Positions 42,611 through 51,505 of a DNA stretch of 64,000 bases are shown here, one piece after another. The position numbers and the translations under genes are program-made. Each line of letters starts with the position of its first letter. Position 1 is the stretch's first letter. The DNA is from Thermohalobaculum sp039815685 (GTDB lineage: Bacteria; Pseudomonadota; Alphaproteobacteria; Rhodobacterales; Rhodobacteraceae): the NCBI GenBank assembly GCA_039815685.1, contig JBCBYV010000025.1, positions 1 through 64,000 on the forward strand, in the 5' to 3' direction. The notes under the pieces were generated by a model. That model was not told the DNA's origin and ran no database searches. It worked only from the letters and a program-made list of their open reading frames with translations.

Positions 42611-44221
42611 TCACTCCCTCACTGCGGCCCATGAGCCGCGTTGGTCGGCATCATCCGCACCCGGAGCATCAACTTCAATCACCGAGCCATCCGATGCCGC
42701 GGCATTCGCGGCAAGCGCGGCAGCGGCGCCACCCTCGGCGGGGTCGGGGTCCGCTTCGGGCGACGCTTCCTCACCGACGGTCACCTCTTCCGACCCGGCG
42801 CGTGCGGCAGCCGCGTCCTTCTCCAGGGGTGCAAGGCCCCCTCCGGCCCCTTCGATGATGGCGAGCAGTTCCGGCGGCAGCGCGGCCTCCGCCTCGAGAT
42901 CCCGGCCCGCGGGTGCTTCGGTCTCTTCGGAAGGCACGCCGTCAGAGGTCTCGGACCCCTCGGTCTCGACCGACGCCGCATCCACCGGCTCAGCCGGAGG
43001 CGCCTCGAGCGGCTCGGCGGCTGCCAGCGCGGGCGTCAGCTCCACGTCCTCGGCGCTTTCGGCCTCGGCGATCACCTCGGCCGGGTCCGCCCCTTCCTCG
43101 ATGGCCAGCAAGGTCTCTTCGTCGACGGTCGTGATCGACAGCGGCTCCTCGGGCGGAAGCACCGCCTCCGCGGCCGTGCCAGGCTCATGCAGCAGGAACT
43201 CGCTCTGCCCCGTGCGGCTAAGATCGAAGGCGATTGCTTCGCTGTCGGGGCTGGGCGCGACGGTTGCCGCATAGGCCGCGCGAATGCGGGCGTCCTCAAG
43301 GTTCGCCGCCGCCACCTCGCTCGTACCGCTCGAGACGATGAAGGCCGTGCGGAATGCCTCGTAGGCACCGGGATAGTCATTGAGGCCCATCAGAACGAGA
43401 CCGAGCGCGTTGTTCACGTCGACATCGTTGGGCGACAGGCTCCGCGCGCGAAGGAGCATGATCCGTGCCGCCTTGAAATGCCCCTGTGCCTTTGCGGCGA
43501 TACCGGCACCGGTCAGCGCTTCGAGGCTCACCCCTTCGAGCGCCAGGGAACGTCGAAAGGCGACCTCCGCTTCCGCAGGTTTGCGGCGGGCAAGAAGCGT
43601 CTTGCCGGTTGCGAGCCAGGTGAGGCCGTCGGCGCGCTCGAGAGGCTGGACGAAACCGGGCTCCGCGGCAGGGCGCGGCACGCCGATCTCAATCTCCTCT
43701 TCCTCCGTAAGAGCGGCGAGCCCGTCCTCCGCACTCTCCTCGCCCTCCGGCTCAGCCGCCTCCTCCGTCTCGGCGGGCGTATCCGCGGCATCGTCAGAGA
43801 CCGCGAGCTCGGAAGCGTCGCCACGCTGTGCCTCGGCCCGCGCCGCCGCCTGCTTGGGCGTCAGGAGGGGCCGCAACCGTCCGCCTTCCTCATCGGCATC
43901 CGACGCCGCGACGGTATCTTCGCTGTCGGCCGCCGCCCGTGCCTCCGCCGTGCGCGCCTCGGTCTGGTCCTGGTCGAGAAGCGGTTGCAGGGGCGCCCCG
44001 CCAAGCCCCAGCGCATCGGCCTCCGGGGCCGGAGCCGCGGTCAGCGTCGTGTCCTCCGGCAAACCTCCCTGCCCTGTAGACGTCGCTTCCATGCAACCGG
44101 CGAGCGCTATGAGCGCCATCGCCCCTAAGCCGAAGGCCGCGCGATCGGCACGGCCCCTCGTAAGGCAGATCGCTGGCTGCGGATCTCGACGGATGAGCGT
44201 TGGCGCGCCGGTCTGGCGCAT
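42611..44221 (-). CDS. Second TPR-repeat lipoprotein of the Tad locus
   Basis: A 536-residue protein. A lipoprotein-type membrane segment is preceded by an unusually long, basic 25-residue leader, with the lipobox ALAGC near residue 43. TPR repeats (residues ~190-340) lie between long acidic, low-complexity Glu/Ala/Asp-rich regions. Its TPR part relates to the TadD-like neighbour, so a duplicated and expanded TadD is plausible. The start follows the tadC stop by one base (TGAGATG). Confidence 0.75.
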   Translation of the reverse strand: MRQTGAPTLIRRDPQPAICLTRGRADRAAFGLGAMALIALAGCMEATSTGQGGLPEDTTLTAAPAPEADALGLGGAPLQPLLDQDQTEARTAEARAAADSEDTVAASDADEEGGRLRPLLTPKQAAARAEAQRGDASELAVSDDAADTPAETEEAAEPEGEESAEDGLAALTEEEEIEIGVPRPAAEPGFVQPLERADGLTWLATGKTLLARRKPAEAEVAFRRSLALEGVSLEALTGAGIAAKAQGHFKAARIMLLRARSLSPNDVDVNNALGLVLMGLNDYPGAYEAFRTAFIVSSGTSEVAAANLEDARIRAAYAATVAPSPDSEAIAFDLSRTGQSEFLLHEPGTAAEAVLPPEEPLSITTVDEETLLAIEEGADPAEVIAEAESAEDVELTPALAAAEPLEAPPAEPVDAASVETEGSETSDGVPSEETEAPAGRDLEAEAALPPELLAIIEGAGGGLAPLEKDAAAARAGSEEVTVGEEASPEADPDPAEGGAAAALAANAAASDGSVIEVDAPGADDADQRGSWAAVRE

Positions 44222-44222
44222 C

Positions 44223-45203
44223 TCAGCCGCCGCCGGCGAGCTGGGCAAACGCGCGGAGGATCTGGATAAGCGACGGACCGACAAGGATCAGGATGAGCGG
44301 CGGCACGGTGAAAAACATGGTGCCGAGCGTCAGCTTGGTCGGCAGGACGTTCGCCTTCTCCTCGGCTCGCATCAACCTCTTGTCCCGCATCTCCGCGGCA
44401 TAGACGCGGAGTGCCTGACTGATCGAGGTACCGAAGGCCGTAGACTGGATCATCACGGTGACGAAGGAGGAGATATCGTTCACCGAACATCGGTCCGCAA
44501 AGTCGCGCAGCACGGTGATCCTGTCCTTACCCACCCGGAACTCCTGGCTCACGATGCCAAGCTCGTAGGCGAGAGGGCCGGCCGCGGCCTCCATCTCCTT
44601 ACCGACTCGCGCCATGGCTTGGTCGAGCGACTGCCCGCCCTCGATACAGACGAGCATCATGTCCATCGCGTCCGGAAACGCCTTCTGGATCTCTTCCCGC
44701 CGTACGGCGATCGAGCGCTGGACCCAGTAGACAGGAATGATGAAGCCGATAAAGCCGAACGCGCCGGTCATCAGGACGCCGAAGGGAATGTTCGGCTTTG
44801 CGGGCGCGATGAGCGTCAGGATCGCGCCCACGAGCGTGAGCCCGATGCAGAGGCCGGCGCGCGCCGTGTAGTAGGAGCGCACGGCGGAGGCGCTGTCATA
44901 GCCGGCCTGACGCAGTTTCTTCCGCGTCTCCGACATCTGCTTTTTGTCGGTCGGTTGCAGATAGTCCGCGATGCCGCCCGTCGGCCCCGCTGTATCGCGC
45001 AGTTTGACGAGCTCACCCTCGATACGTTCTTCGCGGAAGTTGAAGCGGTCGAGCGGGTCCTTCTTCCCGCGCATGACGAGCGGGATGGCCAGGAGCACAA
45101 AGAGGATCGCAAGCCCCGCAATCGCATAGAAAGGCGCCGTCTCGCCATATTGCTCGATCAGCGCGATCGTCACGCGGTCGAGGAACTCCGTTACCACTTC
45201 CAT
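44223..45203 (-). CDS. tadC: Tad pilus inner-membrane protein TadC
   Basis: A 326-residue T2SF-domain membrane protein, partner of TadB in the pilus assembly platform. The cytoplasmic domain reads AFPDAMDMMLVCIEGGQSLDQAM, then FRVGKDRITVLRDFADR. Helices near residues 20-40, 115-160 and 290-320. Immediately downstream of tadB. Confidence 0.93.
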   Translation of the reverse strand: MEVVTEFLDRVTIALIEQYGETAPFYAIAGLAILFVLLAIPLVMRGKKDPLDRFNFREERIEGELVKLRDTAGPTGGIADYLQPTDKKQMSETRKKLRQAGYDSASAVRSYYTARAGLCIGLTLVGAILTLIAPAKPNIPFGVLMTGAFGFIGFIIPVYWVQRSIAVRREEIQKAFPDAMDMMLVCIEGGQSLDQAMARVGKEMEAAAGPLAYELGIVSQEFRVGKDRITVLRDFADRCSVNDISSFVTVMIQSTAFGTSISQALRVYAAEMRDKRLMRAEEKANVLPTKLTLGTMFFTVPPLILILVGPSLIQILRAFAQLAGGG

Positions 45204-45259
45204 TTCGTCTCGCCGCCCCCCGGCTCCTTCAGGCCCCAGCCACCAATACTCCTAGCGGC

Positions 45260-46222
45260 TCAAACCTTGATGTTCACCAGCGCCCGCATAAAGAAGATGT
45301 TAACCACAAGTAGGACCGCGGTCACGATCGCACCCGGGATAAACAACGGATGATCATCAACATCCGAATAATAGTCCGGTTTCACGAGCTGCACCAGCAG
45401 GAGCGCGATGATCGGGAAGACCGACAGGAACCAACCGGACCAGCGCGCCTCGGCCGTGATCGCCTTGACCTTTCGGAAGAGCTTGAAGCGCGCCCGGATG
45501 ACCTTCGACAGACCATCCAGAACCTCGGCGAGGTTACCGCCAGACTGGCTCTGGATGTTCACCGCGATGGTAAAAAACCTCAGATCCGGCAGCGGCACGC
45601 GGCTCGCCAGCCGGTCCAGCGCATCGTTGAGGTTCATACCGTAGGTCGCCTCGTCCGCGATCAGACCGAACTCAGTGCCGAGCGGATCGGGCATCTCCCG
45701 CGCCACGATGGCGATAGCCGCCGTGATGGGATGACCGACGCGCAGACTGCGCACCATGAGGTCGACGGCATCCGGGAACTGCTCTTCCAGAAGCGCGATC
45801 CGCGCCTTGGCCTTGTTTGACAGCCAGATGTAGAGCGAGCCGTAGCCGCATACGATGGCGATCAGGATCCGCACCGGTAGCGACGCGGAAGTGAAGAAGG
45901 TCAGGCCCACCAGCGCGATCAGGCTCAGCACCACGATCGAGAAGAAGAGCATCCAGGGCGACATCTTGATATTCGCGTGCCGCGCCTTCTCCGAGAGTGC
46001 GCCAACGACGGGCAGCTTCAGGTCTTTCTTCGATCCCTCGCGTTCAGCACGCAGGATCGAGAGCACCTCTTCGGTATCCTTGCCCTCCTGCAAGAGGTGC
46101 AGGCGACGGTTCACACGTTTCTCGCGCTTCAGCGTCTTGCCGTAGATGACGAGATAGACGCCTTCCACGATCAGCAGAACGCCCACGAAGATCAGCGCGT
46201 AGATCACAGGTTGGAACAGCAT
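45260..46222 (-). CDS. tadB: Tad pilus inner-membrane protein TadB
   Basis: A 320-residue T2SF-domain protein with an N-terminal helix (VIYALIFVGVLLIVEGVYL), a second pair of helices near residues 95-130, and the T2SF cytoplasmic core (EQFPDAVDLMVRSLRVGHP, NIQSQSGGNLAEVLDGLS). It forms the inner-membrane platform with TadC for the CpaF ATPase. Confidence 0.93.
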   Translation of the reverse strand: MLFQPVIYALIFVGVLLIVEGVYLVIYGKTLKREKRVNRRLHLLQEGKDTEEVLSILRAEREGSKKDLKLPVVGALSEKARHANIKMSPWMLFFSIVVLSLIALVGLTFFTSASLPVRILIAIVCGYGSLYIWLSNKAKARIALLEEQFPDAVDLMVRSLRVGHPITAAIAIVAREMPDPLGTEFGLIADEATYGMNLNDALDRLASRVPLPDLRFFTIAVNIQSQSGGNLAEVLDGLSKVIRARFKLFRKVKAITAEARWSGWFLSVFPIIALLLVQLVKPDYYSDVDDHPLFIPGAIVTAVLLVVNIFFMRALVNIKV

Positions 46223-46243
46223 GGCCGGGGCCCCCTCTCCCGA

Positions 46244-47692
46244 TCAGATGTCCGGCTTGAACAGGCTCTGCGGCAGCTCGTAACCCCACTGCTTGAACCT
46301 GTCCGCGTATTTGGAGCGGATACCCGTGGCGGTGTACTTGCCGCGGATGTTGCCGTCCCCATCGGTACCGTATCGCTCGAACTTGAAGATCTCCTGCATG
46401 GTCACGACCTCGCCCTCCATGCCCACGATCTCGGTGATCGAGACCATGCGGCGCTTACCGTCGGACATACGGTTCACCTGCACGATAAGGTTCACGGCTG
46501 AAGAGATATTTGTCCGCACCGCCTTCAGCGGTAGCTCGATGCCGGACATGCCGATCATGTTCTCGAGGCGGCTGAGGCTGTCCCGCGGGCTGTTCGCGTG
46601 GATCGTCGTCATCGAGCCATCATGACCGGTGTTCATGGCCTGGAGCATGTCGATCACCTCCTCGCCACGACACTCACCGACGATGATGCGGTCGGGCCGC
46701 ATCCGGAGCGCGTTCTTCAGAAGGTCGCGGATAGTGACCGCACCCGAGCCCTCGATATTGGCCGGGCGGCTTTCCATCCGGCCAACATGCTCCTGCTGGA
46801 GCTGAAGCTCAGCGGTATCTTCAATCGTCACAATGCGCTCGTCGTTGGAGATGAAGGATGAGAGCGCATTTAGGGTCGTCGTCTTACCGGAGCCCGTGCC
46901 ACCCGACACAATGATGTTGAGACGGCAGCGCACACAGGCGTGCAGGAAGAGCGCCATCTCCTCCGAGAATGCGCCGAAGCCGATCAGCTTATCGACGGTG
47001 AAGGGGATCTTCGAGAATTTCCGGATCGAGAGAAGCGGGCCGTCCACGGCGCAAGGCGGCACCAGCGCGTTGACGCGCGAGCCGTCCATGAGGCGCGCAT
47101 CCACCCAGGGGTTCGACTCGTCGATGCGACGGCCGACCGCGGAGACGATCTTGGTGATGATCCGCATCAGGTGACCGTTGTCCTTGAACTGGACGTTGGT
47201 CTTCTCGAGCTTGCCCTTCCGCTCGACATAGCAGTTGTCGAAGCCGTTCACGAGGATGTCGGTGACGGTGGGGTCCGAGAGCAGCGGCTCGAGCGGGCCG
47301 AGGCCCATGACCTCGTCCACCAGCTCGCGCACCATGCCGTCGAATTCTGGGCGGGAGAGGACGAGGTCGCTGTCCGTCAGCTCCTCGCGCACGATCTCGC
47401 CGATCTCGTGGCGCAGCTCTGTCTCAGACACCTTGTCGAGGGCGGAGAGGTTCAGCGTGTCGAGCAGCTTGCCGTGCATCTCGACGCGCAGGTTGAGAAG
47501 CCTGCGGCGGCGCTTCGCATCCGTCTCCGTCGAAGAAAGACGCTGGGTCGTGGTGACGCCCATGCGCTTCAGCCGCTCGGCCGTGCCTTCCGGTTTCTGC
47601 GCCGTCTGTGGATTGGCCGCTCGCTCGGGCGCGTGCTGCACGTCGGGCATGGTCGTGCCGCCGCCATCATCGTTGCGCATCCTGCGAAACAT
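46244..47692 (-). CDS. cpaF: Tad pilus assembly ATPase CpaF/TadA
   Basis: A 482-residue secretion ATPase of the VirB11/GspE superfamily. Walker A is VSGGTGSGKTTTLNALSSF; the Asp box IVTIEDTAEL and the Walker B-like LRMRPDRIIVGECRGEEV follow, then the His box TGHDGSMTTIHANS. It powers pilus extension and retraction. Confidence 0.96.
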   Translation of the reverse strand: MFRRMRNDDGGGTTMPDVQHAPERAANPQTAQKPEGTAERLKRMGVTTTQRLSSTETDAKRRRRLLNLRVEMHGKLLDTLNLSALDKVSETELRHEIGEIVREELTDSDLVLSRPEFDGMVRELVDEVMGLGPLEPLLSDPTVTDILVNGFDNCYVERKGKLEKTNVQFKDNGHLMRIITKIVSAVGRRIDESNPWVDARLMDGSRVNALVPPCAVDGPLLSIRKFSKIPFTVDKLIGFGAFSEEMALFLHACVRCRLNIIVSGGTGSGKTTTLNALSSFISNDERIVTIEDTAELQLQQEHVGRMESRPANIEGSGAVTIRDLLKNALRMRPDRIIVGECRGEEVIDMLQAMNTGHDGSMTTIHANSPRDSLSRLENMIGMSGIELPLKAVRTNISSAVNLIVQVNRMSDGKRRMVSITEIVGMEGEVVTMQEIFKFERYGTDGDGNIRGKYTATGIRSKYADRFKQWGYELPQSLFKPDI

Positions 47693-47747
47693 CGCGTCTC
47701 TCCTATCCCACCCCCGGACTTCCCCAAGCCCGGAGCCCCACCAGACG

Positions 47748-48992
47748 TCAGCTCGCCTTCTCGGCCGCCTGCGCCTCTTCGGACGTCATCGTAAGCACCT
47801 TCTGCGCAAGCTTCACGATCTCCCGCCGTAGCGGATTGCCGCGCGCAGCTTCGGCCAGCGGAATACCCTCGTCGCATGCCGAGGGTACCGACTTACCGCC
47901 ATCTGGCATCAGATGCGCGAACTGGATCGCAAGGCTCTCGGCCAGCCGTTTGACCCGACCTTTTCCGGTCAGATCGGTCATACCCGGTGCGCGGTTAAGA
48001 CACGGCACCAGTTTCTCCATCGGAAGGTCTTCGGATTTCAACGTCCGCGTGAACCGGAACATGTTCTGCGCCGAACGCATGTCGATCTCCATGGCCACCA
48101 CGAACGCATCGGCAGCCGTATACACCGTCTCCGACCAGTTCATCAGCGCCTGCGGCATGTCGATGACGACGTAGTCGAAGCTCTCACGTGCAAGACGTAC
48201 CATGTTCTGCACGTCCGGTGGGCTCACAATGTCGAGTGGCAGCGCATCGCGCGGCGCCGTCAGCACGTGCAAACGGTCGCGATAGATGCTCAGTGCCTGC
48301 GTGAAAGCCGTCTCGTCCATGTTGCCCGCTTCGGAGACGAGCTCGTAGACCGCCTCCCGGCGTGGAACGTCCAGATAGGTCGCGATCGATCCGTACTGGA
48401 AGTTGAAGTCCAGCAAGGCGACGCGCCGGCCTTCCTTGCGAACGAGTGTCGTGAGCTCCCAGGCAACGTTCACGGCGATGGTGGTCGCCCCCACCCCGCC
48501 AGCGACGCCGTAGACGCCGATCACCTTGCCCTCGCGCCGAGCGCCCATCCCGGTGCTCGTTTTGCTCCGCCGGCCCTGGGCGCGCGCGACGCGGATATTG
48601 TTGATCGCTTCGGGCAGCGCCCCGGACGGCTCGGGGTAAGGTGCAAACTCAGCAGCGCCCGACCGCATCAGGGCATGCATGCTCCGCGTGGAGATGTCCC
48701 CGCAGACCAAAAGGACGAAGAGATCGGCGTTGTTCGCCTTACGGATCAGTTCGCTTGTGAGCTCGACAGTTTCGGTCGTGTCGCTCGAAAGCGTGAGGAT
48801 CACGAAGGTGCGGTCGCGGCTGATATCGCCGAATACCTCGTCGGCTTCGTCGTTACCGACCTCGACCCAGCTATCCGGCCCGATCTCCGCATCGAGATCC
48901 TCCGCTAGCGCATCGATCTCAACGAAACCGTCGGAGAAGACGACCGCCTCGGGCGCGTCGGGTTTAGAACCGCCTAGGAATGGCAACGCCAT
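47748..48992 (-). CDS. cpaE: Tad pilus localisation protein CpaE/TadZ
   Basis: A 414-residue protein: an N-terminal receiver-like domain (residues ~1-140) and a ParA/MinD-like ATPase domain. Its nucleotide motif is GVAGGVGATTIAVNVAWEL, the deviant P-loop lacking the signature lysine, as in CpaE/TadZ. It positions the pilus apparatus at the cell pole. Confidence 0.9.
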   Translation of the reverse strand: MALPFLGGSKPDAPEAVVFSDGFVEIDALAEDLDAEIGPDSWVEVGNDEADEVFGDISRDRTFVILTLSSDTTETVELTSELIRKANNADLFVLLVCGDISTRSMHALMRSGAAEFAPYPEPSGALPEAINNIRVARAQGRRSKTSTGMGARREGKVIGVYGVAGGVGATTIAVNVAWELTTLVRKEGRRVALLDFNFQYGSIATYLDVPRREAVYELVSEAGNMDETAFTQALSIYRDRLHVLTAPRDALPLDIVSPPDVQNMVRLARESFDYVVIDMPQALMNWSETVYTAADAFVVAMEIDMRSAQNMFRFTRTLKSEDLPMEKLVPCLNRAPGMTDLTGKGRVKRLAESLAIQFAHLMPDGGKSVPSACDEGIPLAEAARGNPLRREIVKLAQKVLTMTSEEAQAAEKAS

Positions 48993-49213
48993 GGATCAGA
49001 TCACCTCGTCGAGCTTCGCCTTCAGCGTGGCACCTCAAACCTGCGCCGGGAATGCGAAACCGGACCACCCTAGGTGCAGCAACCACAACCCACACACGCT
49101 GTACGTGCTCAATGACTGAAGATCATGGCAGGAAATCGGCGCGGACATACGCTCCACGCAAAAAATTTGGCCTGCGCCGGGCCGAAAGAAGAACCGGCGC
49201 AGGCTGGACCTTA

Positions 49214-49822
49214 CTACTCGTCGACGTCGAGCGCGCCGCTTGAGAGATACTGACGATAGAGCCGCTCTCCAATCGGGCCCGGCATCCCGAGGCCCACATA
49301 GATGCGGTCGAAACCGGCCACCATCGTCACCGCGCGGCGATTGCGAACTTCGCGCTCTTGCGTTTGGACCACGGGTTCGCTCTCACCACGGCTCTCGATC
49401 GCCTGCAAGCGGGCACGGTCAACGCCCTTCCCGACAAGGTAGTCGACGACGCGCTGAGCACGGCGGAGGCCGAGGCGATTGTTATACCCCTCGGTGCCGA
49501 CGAGGTCGGTATGCCCGACCACCGCCATCAGCGTGCTCTCATTCGCCATCAACCACGCCGCCTGCTGGTCGAGCGCCTTGCGGGCGTCCGCTGTCAGTCG
49601 ACTGCGGTTGAACTCGAAGTTCACCGTGTCAGGCGCCGCCGCGCGGAAGGCGATCGACAGGTCCTGACGGCGCTGTTCCAGGTCCCCGTAAGCGCTGAGC
49701 ACCCGAGCGTTCGTCTTGGTCGTGAAGCCGAGGAAGGGATTCTTCCCGGTCCCCACTTCCTCCGCACACCCGGCAAGAGCCAGGCCGCCGCAGAGGAGGC
49801 CGATGATCTTGATCGATTTCAT
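49214..49822 (-). CDS. OmpA-family lipoprotein of the Tad locus
   Basis: A 202-residue lipoprotein with lipobox LALAGC near residue 19. The OmpA-like domain shows VGHTDLVGTEGYNNRLGLRRAQRVVDYL and EREVRNRRAVTMV. In this position Caulobacter carries CpaD; Rhodobacterales commonly have an OmpA protein here instead. It probably anchors the secretin to peptidoglycan. ATG at 49822 chosen (good GGAGTGAGG before it) over a GTG three codons upstream. Confidence 0.85.
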   Translation of the reverse strand: MKSIKIIGLLCGGLALAGCAEEVGTGKNPFLGFTTKTNARVLSAYGDLEQRRQDLSIAFRAAAPDTVNFEFNRSRLTADARKALDQQAAWLMANESTLMAVVGHTDLVGTEGYNNRLGLRRAQRVVDYLVGKGVDRARLQAIESRGESEPVVQTQEREVRNRRAVTMVAGFDRIYVGLGMPGPIGERLYRQYLSSGALDVDE

Positions 49823-49827
49823 ATCCC

Positions 49828-51279
49828 TCACTCCACAACGTATCCGAAGGCGCCGTCGAGTTCCTGGCCCATCGGGCCGGGCGTCTGCGCTGGACCTTCC
49901 AGTTCACCCCAGAGGAAGATGTCCGCCTCGGTCGGGAAGGCCACGTTGTCCGTCGGCAGCAGAAGGGCGTCTGCATCGGCGACCGGGGTGACGAGATTCA
50001 CCGTCACAATGATCACCAACTCGCTTTGCCCGCGGTTGAAATCGACCGAGCGGAAGAGGTTGCCGATCACCGGCACATCGCCGATCCAGGGCAACTGGGA
50101 GAGGTTGTCCGAGAAGGTCTCCTCCAACAGGCCCGCGATCAGGAAGCTTTCGCCGTCGCGGAGCTCGACCGCCGTCGTCGCCCGACGGGTTGCGAAGCCC
50201 GGCACCGTGGATGTGGCGCCACCGGACGAAGAGATGAAGGACGATACCGACGCATCGATCGACGACACTTCAGTCGTGAGCGCCACGTTCACGATGTCTT
50301 CATCCACGACCACTGGCGTAAAGTCGAGGCTGACGCCGATGGGCCTGAAGGTGACGCTCGCACCATTCTCGGTGACCACCGGGATCGGAACCTCACCACC
50401 GGCAAGGAACGATGCGGATTGTCCGGAGAGCGCCACCAGCGTTGGCTCAGACAGCGTCCGCGCATACCCGCGCCCCTCGGCTGCATCGATGGTGATGCCC
50501 AGGAGGAAGCTGTCGGCAATCGAGAAGATCGCGCCGAAGGTGCCGAACCCGCTGACGAGCTGCGTGAACGGCAGGCCGTCCCCGTCATCTTCGCCGTCGA
50601 TCCGGGAGACCTCTAGGCTGTCGCCCGTCTCGATCAGGGTTGACGTCCGATTGGTGACACCGACCGCGCCCGTCGAGATCCCAAGAGCCTTACCCACCGA
50701 ACGGCTCATCTCTGCGATACGGACTTTCAGCGCCACCTGCTGCGTGCCGCCGACCGTCATCATGTTCGAGACGCTGCCACCGACATAGAGCGAGGCGAGA
50801 TCCATCGCTCGGGCTACCTTCGCCTTGCCGGAGACAACGCCCGACAGGATGATGCTGGTGCCGGCGACACGGACCTCAATCGGCTCTTCCGGCATCACCT
50901 CGGCGAGGCGCTCCTTCAATTCCGACAGATCCGGCGTGACCCGCACTTCAACATTGGCAATCAGCCGCCCCCCTTCGCCGAGAAGCGTCAGCGTCGTGAT
51001 CCCCCTGGCCCGGCCGAAGATGTAGATGGCGCGATCCGACAACGGTGAAACGTCTGCGATTTCTGGCTGTGCGACCGACACTTCCACGAAGGGTCGCGAG
51101 CTACGAACCACGATAGCGCGGTTCACCAGAACGTTTACGTCATCGGACGCAAGACCGCGCGCGGTCCTTAGTACCGAATCCTGTGCTGCGGCCGGACCGA
51201 CCGCCCCGAGTGTCGCCAGAAACAGTCCGGCACACACAACCAAGCACCACAGGACTCGGGAGAGTTCTCTTCCCTGCAT
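49828..51279 (-). CDS. cpaC: Tad pilus outer-membrane secretin CpaC/RcpA
   Basis: A 483-residue type II/III-like secretin. Signal peptide in the first ~32 residues. The N-terminal domain PFVEVSVAQPEIADVSPLSD and a BON-type region are followed by the secretin core (VALKVRIAEMSRSVGKALGI, FLAGGEVPIPV, ELRDGESFLIAGLL). It makes the pore through which the Flp pilus leaves. The ATG at 51279 is used because GAGGGGG lies at proper distance; a TTG three codons earlier is too close to it. Confidence 0.93.
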   Translation of the reverse strand: MQGRELSRVLWCLVVCAGLFLATLGAVGPAAAQDSVLRTARGLASDDVNVLVNRAIVVRSSRPFVEVSVAQPEIADVSPLSDRAIYIFGRARGITTLTLLGEGGRLIANVEVRVTPDLSELKERLAEVMPEEPIEVRVAGTSIILSGVVSGKAKVARAMDLASLYVGGSVSNMMTVGGTQQVALKVRIAEMSRSVGKALGISTGAVGVTNRTSTLIETGDSLEVSRIDGEDDGDGLPFTQLVSGFGTFGAIFSIADSFLLGITIDAAEGRGYARTLSEPTLVALSGQSASFLAGGEVPIPVVTENGASVTFRPIGVSLDFTPVVVDEDIVNVALTTEVSSIDASVSSFISSSGGATSTVPGFATRRATTAVELRDGESFLIAGLLEETFSDNLSQLPWIGDVPVIGNLFRSVDFNRGQSELVIIVTVNLVTPVADADALLLPTDNVAFPTEADIFLWGELEGPAQTPGPMGQELDGAFGYVVE

Positions 51280-51423
51280 AGCGTCCAATGCCCCCTCAAT
51301 GCGCTCTTAGGTTTGCGTGAGATGTCCAGCAACTACACCCGCTTAAGGCGTGATGCTCAACTGATATCACCACTTTGCACATCGCGCGGCGCTAGCCGTG
51401 GCAGATGTGCCGCAAGCCGAACG

Positions 51424-51456
51424 AAAAAAAGGACGGCGGCCCTTGCGAGCCGCCGT
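51424..51456 (-). terminator. Intrinsic terminator between cpaB and cpaC
   Basis: On the minus strand ACGGCGGC (51456-51449) pairs with GCCGCCGT (51440-51433), loop of 8, followed after two bases by seven T. It lies between the end of cpaB (51506) and cpaC (51279), so transcription from upstream should largely stop before cpaC. Confidence 0.75.
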
Positions 51457-51462
51457 GCTTCT

Positions 51463-51477
51463 TTAACCAGGCATTAA
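51463..51477. promoter_or_regulatory. CtrA-type binding site (TTAA-N7-TTAA)
   Basis: The sequence TTAACCAGGCATTAA is a perfect full-length match to the CtrA consensus, and the next bases CC extend it. It lies between the end of cpaB and the terminator. CtrA activates Tad pilin genes in Caulobacter. Binding here is inferred from sequence alone. Confidence 0.55.
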
Positions 51478-51505
51478 CCCTAAGGTTGTGCCGAAGTCGC
51501 CACCG

